The position numbers and the translations under genes are program-made. The notes beneath the pieces were generated by a model. It saw nothing but the letters and a program-made list of their open reading frames with translations, made no database searches and was not told the DNA's origin. Positions 26,236-33,576 of a stretch of DNA of 64,000 nucleotides are shown piece by piece. The stretch spans positions 1,426,001 to 1,490,000 of the forward strand of contig NZ_CP108080.1 in the NCBI RefSeq assembly GCF_036181745.1, given 5' to 3'. This DNA is from Streptomyces sp. NBC_00259. GTDB taxonomy: Bacteria; Actinomycetota; Actinomycetes; Streptomycetales; Streptomycetaceae. The first letter of the stretch is position 1, and every line of letters begins with the position of its first letter.

Positions 26236-27257
26236 TGCTTCTCCCCGCTCGCGAAGCGGGAGATCACCAGGGCCACGATGATGATCGCGCCGTTCAGGAA
26301 CTGGTTCCAGAGCGCCGGTACGCCGCCCAGCGTCATCACGTTCACGACGAGTTGGAGTGTGAGCACACCGGTCAGGGCACCGAACAGCGTGCCGCGGCCG
26401 CCCTTGAGGCTGATGCCGCCGATGACCGCGGCCGCGAACACCTGGAAGATCCAGCCGTTGCCCTGCGTGGCCGCGACCGAGCCGTAGTGGCCGGTGTAGA
26501 GGATGCCCGCGAACGCGGCCAGCAGACCGCCGATCGCCAGCACCACCCAGGTGATCCGGTCCACCCGGATGCCGGCGGCGCGTGCCGCCTCCGGGTTGCC
26601 GCCGATCGCGTACAGCGCGCGCCCGTGGCGCAGGTACGCCAGCGCCCCGCCGCCGACGGCGAAGAGCGCGAGGCAGATCCACACGGCGGCCGGTACCCCG
26701 ATCCAGTCCGTCTTGCCGAGGTAGCGGAAGGACTCCGGCACGTCGGTGATCGACTTGCCCTCGGTGATGCCGATGTGGAGACCGCGCAGCATCGTCAGCA
26801 TGCCGAGGGTGGCGATGAACCCGTTGACGCGCAGCTTGAGCATCAGGAAGCCGTTGACCGCGCCGATCGCGAGACCGACCAGCAGGCAGACCGGGATGGC
26901 CATCCAGACCGGGAGGAGTTCCAGTCCGGCGAAGCGGCCGCCCTCCGCCGGAAGGATCAGCCACATGGCGATGACCGGCGCGATGCCGATCGTCGACTCC
27001 AGCGACAGGTCCATCCGGCCGCAGATGAGGATGAGTGCCTGGCCGAGCACGAGCAGGCTCAGCTCCGAGGACTGCTGGACCACGCTGATGAGGTTGGTGG
27101 AGGTGAGGAAGACCGGCGAGACGATGAAGCCGATCACCATCAGCACCAGGATCACCGGCACGAGCGAGAAGTCGCTCCACCTGATCAGTCGCAGCCGGTT
27201 CAGCGGCACCCCGGCGGCGGTCCTCTCGGCCGCCGGCGGCCGTATGGTCTCGGTCAT
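26229..27257 (-). CDS. Sugar ABC transporter permease
   Basis: A 342-residue ribose/xylose-type (BPD_transp_2) permease with 8-10 membrane helices. GQALILICGRMDLSLES near residue 70 and the loop GNPEAARAAGIRVDRI near residue 225, which contacts the ATPase, are family marks. One permease gene probably supplies both halves as a homodimer. The ATG at 27257 overlaps the ATPase stop as ATGA. It is the last gene of the fuconate operon. Its stop codon lies inside the 10-base repeat flanking the MITE-like element. Confidence 0.92.
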   Translation of the reverse strand: MTETIRPPAAERTAAGVPLNRLRLIRWSDFSLVPVILVLMVIGFIVSPVFLTSTNLISVVQQSSELSLLVLGQALILICGRMDLSLESTIGIAPVIAMWLILPAEGGRFAGLELLPVWMAIPVCLLVGLAIGAVNGFLMLKLRVNGFIATLGMLTMLRGLHIGITEGKSITDVPESFRYLGKTDWIGVPAAVWICLALFAVGGGALAYLRHGRALYAIGGNPEAARAAGIRVDRITWVVLAIGGLLAAFAGILYTGHYGSVAATQGNGWIFQVFAAAVIGGISLKGGRGTLFGALTGVLTLQLVVNVMTLGGVPALWNQFLNGAIIIVALVISRFASGEKQD

Positions 27258-28777
27258 TCCCGCTCCCCCACTCCTTCCATGGCGGCGACCAGCTCCCGGT
27301 CGCTCCATCCGCTGCCGAACGTGGCGACCACCCGCCCGTGGAACAGGGCGAGGACCCTGTCGCACACCCGCAGGTCGTCCAGTTCGTCCGAGATGATCAC
27401 GGCCGCACTGCCCTCGTCGGCCACCCTGCGGACCACACCGAGGAGTGCGTCCTTGGACTTGACGTCGACGCCCGCGGTCGGCCGTACGGCGATCAGCGCG
27501 CTCGGTCCCCGGGCCAGCGCGCGGGCGACGACGACCTTCTGCTGGTTGCCCCCGGAGAGCCCGGAGACCTTCTGCTGCGGCCCCTGGGTCTTGATGTCGA
27601 GCGAGGCGATCATCGACCGGGCGAACTCCCGTGTACGCGACGGCAGTACCGTCCCCCACGGTCCGAGCTGGTCGGCGACAGTGAGGGTGGCGTTCTCGGC
27701 GACGCTGCGGTCGAGGACGAGGCCCTGGAGATGCCGGTCCTCGGGGATGTAGCCGATCCCGGCGTCCAGGGCGTGCGGCACGCTGCCCGGCCGGACGGCC
27801 CTGCCGCGTACGGTGATCCGGCCGGCGGTGGCCTTGCGCAGTCCGGCCAGCGTCTCGCCGAGCGCGGTGTTGCCACTGGCCGTGGCGCCGGCGAGTCCGA
27901 CCACCTCGCCGGGCCGCACCTCCAGGTCGAGCGGGTCGAACTCGCCGTCCAGCGCGAGGCCCTCGGTGCGCAGGACGGGTTCGGCGTCCTTTCGGACCTT
28001 GCTCGCGGGGGCATGCCAGGCGGCGGTGCCGCTGGTGGCCTCTCCGGTCATCGCCGCGACCAGGTCGTCCTTGGCGAGCGCGGCGACGGGGGCGCTGAGC
28101 ACATGGCGGGCGTCACGGTAGACGGTGACGGTGGTGCACAGTTCGTACACCTCCTGCAGATGGTGGGAGATGAAGAGGAACGCCACTCCCTGGCTCTGCA
28201 GTTCCCGCAGCTTCCCGAACAGCCGCTGGATGCCTCGGGCGTCGAGCTGGGCGGTCGGCTCGTCGAGGATGATCAGCCGGGCACCGAAGGACAGGGCCTT
28301 CGCGATCTCGACGAACTGCCGCTGCTCGACGGGGAGATCCTTGGCCCGTGCGGTGGGGTCGACGCTCACCCCGTACTCGGCGAGCAGTTCCGCGGCCCGC
28401 CGCCTGAGCCTGGGCCAGCTGATGAGGCGGCCGCCGGGGCGGCCGGTCTCGAAGCGGTTGAGGAAGAGGTTCTCGGCGACGGTCAGATCGGGCACGACCA
28501 TCGACTTCTGGTAGACGCAGGCGACCTTGGACTGCCAGGCCGCCGTGGAGCCGAAGGCGGGTGCGGGCTCGCCTCCGAAGGTGACCGTGCCCGCGTCGGG
28601 CCTGTGCAGTCCGGTGAGCACGCCGACGAGGGTGGACTTGCCTGCTCCGTTGCGCCCGACGAGTGCGTGGGCCTCGCCGGGTGCGACGGTGAGCCGTACT
28701 CCGTCGAGTGCGAGGGTCGGGCCGAAGCGCTTGACGATGCCTTCCGCCTCGACGGCGGGCGGTGCCTGGTGGGCCAT
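27254..28777 (-). CDS. Sugar ABC transporter ATPase with two nucleotide-binding domains
   Basis: A 507-residue RbsA-type ATPase with tandem cassettes. The first (about 10-240) is intact: Walker A GRNGAGKST, signature LPVEQRQFVEIAKAL and Walker B RLIILDEPTAQLDA. The second (about 265-500) keeps the signature LSGGNQQKVVVARAL but has GATASGNTALG in place of Walker A and LIAVRPTAGVDV where family members usually have LDEPTRGVDV. Degenerate second Walker A motifs are normal here, but loss of the Walker B Asp-Glu is less so. It should drive uptake with the neighbouring permease and binding protein. Confidence 0.92.
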   Translation of the reverse strand: MAHQAPPAVEAEGIVKRFGPTLALDGVRLTVAPGEAHALVGRNGAGKSTLVGVLTGLHRPDAGTVTFGGEPAPAFGSTAAWQSKVACVYQKSMVVPDLTVAENLFLNRFETGRPGGRLISWPRLRRRAAELLAEYGVSVDPTARAKDLPVEQRQFVEIAKALSFGARLIILDEPTAQLDARGIQRLFGKLRELQSQGVAFLFISHHLQEVYELCTTVTVYRDARHVLSAPVAALAKDDLVAAMTGEATSGTAAWHAPASKVRKDAEPVLRTEGLALDGEFDPLDLEVRPGEVVGLAGATASGNTALGETLAGLRKATAGRITVRGRAVRPGSVPHALDAGIGYIPEDRHLQGLVLDRSVAENATLTVADQLGPWGTVLPSRTREFARSMIASLDIKTQGPQQKVSGLSGGNQQKVVVARALARGPSALIAVRPTAGVDVKSKDALLGVVRRVADEGSAAVIISDELDDLRVCDRVLALFHGRVVATFGSGWSDRELVAAMEGVGERE

Positions 28778-28779
28778 GG

Positions 28780-29817
28780 CTAGCTCTTCTTCTCCAGCTG
28801 GTTGGCCCACAGCTTGGGGTCGTCCACGTTCGCCTTGGTCACGAGCGGTGCCGGGAGCTGGTCCTCGAAACCGTTCGGGATCTTGATGATGGTCGAGTCG
28901 TGGTCGGTCGGCCCCTCCTTGAAGGTCTTGCCCTCCAGGGCCGCCCTGGCGTAGAAGAGCGCGTACTTGGCGTACAGGTCGGCGGGCTGGGAGACTGTGG
29001 CGTCGATCTTCCCGGCGCGGATGGCGTCCAGTTCCTCCGGGATGCCGTCGTTGGAGATGATCGTGATGTGGCCGGGCGTGCCGGGCGCCTTGAGCAGCTT
29101 CTTCTGCTCCAGCAGGGCGAGGGTGGGCTGCAGGAAGGCACCGCCGGCCTGCATGTAGATGCCGCCCAGGTCGGGGTGGGCGGCGAGCGTCGACTGGAGC
29201 TTGGCGGAGGCGACGTCGCCCTTCCACTCGGTGGCCAGCTCGAAGACCTGGATGCCGGGGAAGTTCTTGTCCATGCACGCCTTGAAGGCCTCGGAGCGGT
29301 CGCGGCCGTTGATCGAGGACAGATCGCCCTGGAACTCGGCGACCTTGCCCTTGCCCTTCAGCTGCTCGCCGAGGTACTGGCAGGCCTTCTCGCCGTATGC
29401 GCGGTTGTCCGCGCGCACGACCATGTAGACGCTGCCCTTGTCCGGGCGGGTGTCGACGGAGACGACCGGGATCTTCTTCTCGTCGAGGGTCTGCAGCGTC
29501 TCGGCTATCGCGCCGGTGTCCTGCGGCGCCATGACGACGGCCTTGGCGCCCTGGTCGGTGAAGACCTGGACGTTGGAGACGAGCTTTCCGATGTCGTTCT
29601 GGGAGTTGGCCAGCGGGAGCGCTTCGACCTCGCCGTCCTTGACGCCCTTCTCGATGTACTGCTGGTACGAGTTCCAGAAGTCGGTGTCGCTGCGCGGCAG
29701 GTCGATGCCCACCTTGCCGGCGGCCGACCCGCCGCCCTGGTCCCGGTTGCAGCCGGCGAGGGCGGTCACGGCCAGAAGTACGGCGCAGGCGGCGGCACTT
29801 GTCGAACGCACTCTCAT
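28780..29817 (-). CDS. Sugar ABC transporter substrate-binding lipoprotein
   Basis: A 345-residue periplasmic-binding-protein-like lipoprotein of the ribose-binding family. The signal peptide ends in the lipobox LAGC at Cys22. After it come KVGIDLPRSDTDFWNSYQQYIEKG (about 35-58), DTRPDKGSVYMVVRADNRAYGE near 125, and YMQAGGAFLQPTLALLEQ near 225. It probably binds L-fucose or a related sugar outside the membrane, judged from the dehydratase in the same operon. The ATG is preceded by GAAGGACAGG. It lies 103 bases after the SDR, separated by a tandem repeat. Confidence 0.9.
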   Translation of the reverse strand: MRVRSTSAAACAVLLAVTALAGCNRDQGGGSAAGKVGIDLPRSDTDFWNSYQQYIEKGVKDGEVEALPLANSQNDIGKLVSNVQVFTDQGAKAVVMAPQDTGAIAETLQTLDEKKIPVVSVDTRPDKGSVYMVVRADNRAYGEKACQYLGEQLKGKGKVAEFQGDLSSINGRDRSEAFKACMDKNFPGIQVFELATEWKGDVASAKLQSTLAAHPDLGGIYMQAGGAFLQPTLALLEQKKLLKAPGTPGHITIISNDGIPEELDAIRAGKIDATVSQPADLYAKYALFYARAALEGKTFKEGPTDHDSTIIKIPNGFEDQLPAPLVTKANVDDPKLWANQLEKKS

Positions 29818-29840
29818 GGTCCTGTCCTTCGGTGGGTGGC

Positions 29841-29930
29841 GGCTCAGGCTCAGGTGTTCAGGCTCAGGTGTTCAGGCTCAGGTGCTCGGGCTCACGTGCT
29901 CGGGCTCAGGTGCTCGGGCTCAGGTGGCGG
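29841..29930. repeat. 14-base tandem repeat between SDR stop and binding-protein start
   Basis: Six 14-base units at 29847-29930 (GGCTCAGGTGTTCA and variants ending GCTCG), preceded by a partial GGCTCA at 29841. The minus-strand SDR stop codon (TGA, 29920-29922) lies in the last unit, and every unit contains TGAGCC on that strand. It fills most of the gap between two genes of one operon. Confidence 0.9.
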
Positions 29931-30696
29931 AACGCAGGCGCAGACCCTGCATTCCGCCGTCGACCGCGAGTGCCGTGCCCGTGACGGCGGCCGCGGCGGG
30001 GCTGGCGAGGTAGACGACGGCGGAGGCGACTTCCTCGGCGGCGACCAGTCGTCCGGTGGGCTGGCGGGCTTCGAGCGCGGCCCGTTCGGCCGCGGGATCG
30101 TCGGCCCGGTCGAGCAGCCGGCCGATCCAGGGGGTGTCGGCGGTGCCGGGGTTGACGCAGTTGACGCGGATGCCCTCGCGGACGTGGTCGGCGGCCATGG
30201 CGAGGGTGAGGGAGAGGACGGCGCCCTTCGAGGCGCTGTAGAGCGCCCGCTGGGGCAGGCCGGCGGTCGCGGCGATGGAGCAGGTCTGGGTGAGGGAGAC
30301 GCAGCCGGGGCGTTCGGCGGCGGCCCGGCGCAGATGGGGCAGGGCGTGCCGGGCGGTGCGGACCATGCCGAGGACGTTGATGTCGAGGACCCGGTGCCAC
30401 TCGTCGTCGGGGTTGTCGGCGACGGTGCCGATGGCGCCGATGCCGGCGTTGGACACAACGGTGTGGAGGGCGCCGTACTCCTGTGCGACGTCATCGATGG
30501 CGGTACGCAGTGCCATGTCATCGGTGACGTCCGCCTTCACCGCGAGCGTGCCCTGCGGCGCGCCCGCGGGGTCCCGGTCGAGGACGGCGACCCGGGCACC
30601 CCTGGCGAGGAGTTGCCGGGCGATGGCGGCTCCGATGCCCGAGGCGCCGCCGGTGACCACGGCCGCCATTCCCTCGAAGTCGTGTGCCGTTGTCAT
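29920..30696 (-). CDS. Short-chain dehydrogenase of the fuconate operon
   Basis: A 258-residue classical SDR with [12 protein letters not shown] near residue 16, SNAGIG near 85, and [18 protein letters not shown] near 150. It ends [14 protein letters not shown]. In L-fucose oxidation clusters an SDR acts as L-fucose dehydrogenase or as 2-keto-3-deoxy-L-fuconate dehydrogenase. Either is possible here. Its ATG overlaps the dehydratase stop as ATGA, so the two are translated together. The stop lies in a tandem repeat. Confidence 0.88.
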   Translation of the reverse strand: MTTAHDFEGMAAVVTGGASGIGAAIARQLLARGARVAVLDRDPAGAPQGTLAVKADVTDDMALRTAIDDVAQEYGALHTVVSNAGIGAIGTVADNPDDEWHRVLDINVLGMVRTARHALPHLRRAAAERPGCVSLTQTCSIAATAGLPQRALYSASKGAVLSLTLAMAADHVREGIRVNCVNPGTADTPWIGRLLDRADDPAAERAALEARQPTGRLVAAEEVASAVVYLASPAAAAVTGTALAVDGGMQGLRLRSAT

Positions 30697-32015
30697 GAGT
30701 TGCCGACCTCCTGGGCGGACGCTCGGGCCTGCCAGACAGGCCCTTCCGGGTAGCGGTGCGCGGCGATCGACTCGGGCCGCATACGGGAGGAGAAGCCCGG
30801 CGTGCGCGGGGCGACGTAGCGCCCGTTGTCGATCACGGCGGGCGCGGTGAAGTGTTCGTGGAGGTGGTCGACGTACTCGATGACGCGGTCCTCCAAGCTG
30901 CCGGACACGGCGACGTAGTCGAACATGGCGAGGTGCTGGACGAGTTCGCACAGTCCTACCCCGCCCGCGTGCGGGCAGACGGGAACGCCGTACTTGGCGG
31001 CGAGCAGCAGGATCGCGAGGTTCTCGTTGACGCCGGCGACGCGGGCCGCGTCGATCTGGACGAAGTCGACGGCCCCGGCCTGGAGCAGCTGTTTGAAGAC
31101 GACGCGGTTGGCGACGTGCTCGCCGGTGGCGACCTTGACGGGCTGTCCGGCCCGTACGGCGGCGTGGCCGAGGATGTCGTCGGGGCTGGTGGGCTCCTCG
31201 ATCCAGTACGGCTCGTAGGGGGCGATGGCCTCCAGCCAGCGCAGCGCCTCGGCGACGTCCCAGCGCTGGTTGGCGTCCACGGCGATGCGTACGCCCGGGC
31301 CGACCGCCGCACGGGCGACTTTCAGCCGTCGTACGTCGTCGTCGAGGTCGGCGCCCACCTTCAGCTTGATCTGCCCGAACCCGTCGGCGACGGCCTGCTT
31401 GGCGAGGCGGACGAGTTTGGCGTCGTCGTAGCCGAGCCAGCCCGGTGAGGTGGTGTAGGCGGGATAGCCGTCCGCGCGCAGCAGTTCGGCCCGTTCGGCC
31501 CGGCCCGGCTCGGCGGCGCGCAGGATGGCGAGTGCCTCGTCGCGGGTCAGTGCGTCGGTGAGGTAGCGGAAGTCGACGAGGGAGACGAGTTCCTCGGGCG
31601 ACATGCCGGCGAGGAACTCCCAGACCGGCAGCCCGGCCAGCTTCGCGGCAAGATCCCAGGCGGCGTTCACGACCGCGCCGACGGCCATGTGCATCACGCC
31701 CTTCTCGGGGCCGAGCCAACGCAGCTGGGAGTCATGGGTGAGTTCGAGGTGCAGGGCCGCGAGATCGGCGGCGGAGCGGGGCGCGGGCCGGCCGCTGACA
31801 TAGGGACGCAGTGCCTCGATGGCCGCTGCCGTGACATCGTTGCCTCTGCCGATCGTGAAGCAGAAGCCGTGCCCCTCCTCGCCGGCGTCGGTGCGCATGA
31901 CGACGTAGGCGGCGGAGTAGTCGGGGTCGGTGTTCATGGCGTCGGAGCCGTCGAGCTGTTCCGAGGTGGGAAAGCGGATGTCGTGGACCTCGAACCCTGT
32001 GACGGTCTGACTCAT
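30693..32015 (-). CDS. L-fuconate dehydratase (enolase superfamily)
   Basis: A 440-residue enolase-superfamily dehydratase converting L-fuconate to 2-keto-3-deoxy-L-fuconate. Fuconate-dehydratase marks include the long N-terminal capping region ([23 protein letters not shown]), SPGWLGYDD near residue 198, and the catalytic lysines in QIKLKVGAD. The metal ligands are [17 protein letters not shown] and TGEHVANR, with the histidine in CPHAGGVG. The ATG at 32015 follows a G-rich site. It is first in a five-gene operon (dehydratase, SDR, binding protein, ATPase, permease). The lactonase and downstream cleavage enzymes are not in the window. Confidence 0.93.
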   Translation of the reverse strand: MSQTVTGFEVHDIRFPTSEQLDGSDAMNTDPDYSAAYVVMRTDAGEEGHGFCFTIGRGNDVTAAAIEALRPYVSGRPAPRSAADLAALHLELTHDSQLRWLGPEKGVMHMAVGAVVNAAWDLAAKLAGLPVWEFLAGMSPEELVSLVDFRYLTDALTRDEALAILRAAEPGRAERAELLRADGYPAYTTSPGWLGYDDAKLVRLAKQAVADGFGQIKLKVGADLDDDVRRLKVARAAVGPGVRIAVDANQRWDVAEALRWLEAIAPYEPYWIEEPTSPDDILGHAAVRAGQPVKVATGEHVANRVVFKQLLQAGAVDFVQIDAARVAGVNENLAILLLAAKYGVPVCPHAGGVGLCELVQHLAMFDYVAVSGSLEDRVIEYVDHLHEHFTAPAVIDNGRYVAPRTPGFSSRMRPESIAAHRYPEGPVWQARASAQEVGNS

Positions 32016-32056
32016 GCACGCCCCCCGGACGATTCGGTACGACAAGGACCCGGTGA

Positions 32057-32085
32057 ACATCGGACCTCTTGGTCATCCGATGTAT
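32057..32085. promoter_or_regulatory. GntR operator at the fuconate operon promoter
   Basis: CATCCGATGTAT at 32074-32085 matches 12 bases of the complement of the palindrome before the GntR gene. ACATCGGA at 32057-32064 and TCCGATGT at 32076-32083 form an inverted pair. The position, 42-70 bases upstream of the minus-strand dehydratase start, suits repression. Confidence 0.72.
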
Positions 32086-32289
32086 AGCGTCGTCTCGGGG
32101 GCCAGGTCCAGGCCTGGGGCAAACTTTCTCGGCTACAGCTCGGATGTATGTGCGGCTGGAACCGGTATTCCTCTGACCTATGCCCCTGCCGTATGGAAGT
32201 TCACCCAGGCGTGCACAGGGACTGCGGGCGGACCTCTGGGAAGCCGTAAGGTTGGGGCGTACGAAAGAGAACGTCGGAAGGAGGCCTGG

Positions 32290-33369
32290 GTGATCGAGCT
32301 CGAGGGGGTTCCCGAGCTGATCGACCCGGTCATGGTGGCCGCGTTCGAGGGCTGGAACGACGCAGGCGACGCCGCCTCCACCGCGGTCGCGCATCTGGAC
32401 CGGGAATGGAAGGGCGAGGTGTTCGCGGCGCTCGACGCCGAGGACTACTACGACTTCCAGGTCAACCGGCCCACGGTGTGGCTGGACGGCGGGGTACGGA
32501 AGATCACGTGGCCCACCACACGGCTGTCCGTGGTCCGGGTCGGTGGCGAGAAGCCCCGTGATCTGGTGCTGGTCCGCGGGATCGAGCCGTCGATGCGCTG
32601 GCGCTCGTTCTGCAACGAGCTGCTGGGCTTCGCCCATGAGCTGGGCGTCGAGATGGTGGTGATCCTGGGCGCCCTGCTCGGCGACACCCCGCACACGCGG
32701 CCGGTGCCGGTCAGCGGTGTCACGTCGGATCCGGATCTGGCCAGGACGATGGACCTGGAGGAGACCCGCTACGAGGGCCCGACCGGCATCGTCGGCATCC
32801 TCCAGGAGGCGTGTACGCACGCCGGGGTCCCGGCCGTGTCGCTGTGGGCCGCCGTACCGCACTACGTCTCGCAACCGCCGAACCCCAAGGCGACGCTGGC
32901 CCTGCTGAACCGGCTGGAGGACCTGATAGACCTCCGCATCCCGCTGGGCGAACTGGCGGAGGACGCACGGGCCTGGCAGCTCGGGGTGGACCAACTGGCC
33001 TCCGAGGACAGCGAGGTTGCGGAGTACGTGCAGACGCTGGAGGAGGCGCGGGACACCGCGGAGCTCCCCGAGGCGTCCGGCGAGGCCATCGCCCGCGAGT
33101 TCGAGCGGTATCTGCGGCGGCGTGACGGAGGACCGGGGCCCGGCCCGGGTCCCGGTGGGACCGCTCCCGGCGCAGGCCCCGGACAGGCACCCGGCGGGCA
33201 CGCGACGGAGAGCGGCGACAGCGGCTCCTATCTGCGCGACACTCCCCCTGCGCCCGGCGGGCGCGGGGGGCGGACGCGGCCGCCGAAGCCGCCCCATCCG
33301 GAGCCGGGCCAGAGTTCCGACGCCGAGCCGGAGCCCGGGGACGGTCCTGACCCCTCCGAGGACGACTGA
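32290..33369 (+). CDS. parJ: PAC2-family protein, ParJ-type ParA partner
   Basis: A 359-residue PAC2-domain protein (about 1-275), with AAFEGWNDAGDAAS near residue 17 and MVVILGALLGDTPHTRPVPVSG near 120. A low-complexity tail (about 278-359) is rich in Gly-Pro and acidic residues. By family and by position next to mshC it matches S. coelicolor SCO1662, reported as ParJ, which modulates ParA assembly in sporulation septation (from memory). The GTG at 32290 has AAGGAGG five bases upstream. A likely -10 box, TAAGGT, lies at 32247-32252. The divergent neighbour is the fuconate operon. Confidence 0.85.
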   Translation: MIELEGVPELIDPVMVAAFEGWNDAGDAASTAVAHLDREWKGEVFAALDAEDYYDFQVNRPTVWLDGGVRKITWPTTRLSVVRVGGEKPRDLVLVRGIEPSMRWRSFCNELLGFAHELGVEMVVILGALLGDTPHTRPVPVSGVTSDPDLARTMDLEETRYEGPTGIVGILQEACTHAGVPAVSLWAAVPHYVSQPPNPKATLALLNRLEDLIDLRIPLGELAEDARAWQLGVDQLASEDSEVAEYVQTLEEARDTAELPEASGEAIAREFERYLRRRDGGPGPGPGPGGTAPGAGPGQAPGGHATESGDSGSYLRDTPPAPGGRGGRTRPPKPPHPEPGQSSDAEPEPGDGPDPSEDD

Positions 33370-33393
33370 CCGCTGCGGGGTGTCGTGGTCGAG

Positions 33394-33421
33394 CGGGGCG
33401 GTGCCGGCAGGCACCGCCCCG
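33394..33421. terminator. Terminator after parJ
   Basis: Twelve-base arms (33394-33405, CGGGGCGGTGCC; 33410-33421) with a four-base GGCA loop, 25 bases after the parJ stop, between convergent genes. Confidence 0.8.
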
Positions 33422-33503
33422 TCGCCGTGCCGGGCGGCCGAAGTCCGGCCGAAGTCCGCGGGCACAGGAGCCGGGCCGGGGCGCGGTGCCCCGGCCCGGT
33501 CCT

Positions 33504-33563
33504 GCGACGTCCGGCCCCGCGACGTCCGGCCCCGCGCCGTCCGGGCCTGCGCCGTCCGGCCCG
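33504..33563. repeat. 15-base tandem repeat downstream of the GH31 gene
   Basis: Four 15-base units starting at 33504, 33519, 33534 and 33549 (GCGACGTCCGGCCCC twice, then GCGCCGTCCGG variants). It ends 13 bases before the GH31 stop codon, in the gap between convergent genes. Confidence 0.88.
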
Positions 33564-33576
33564 GCCTGCGCGGGTG

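Noticed and set aside
29841..29930. CRISPR-like array
   Set aside because: Units are 14 bases and contiguous with no spacers, and no cas genes are near.
12873..32015. Secondary-metabolite gene cluster
   Set aside because: No polyketide, peptide, terpene or RiPP core enzyme is present. The enzymes are catabolic.
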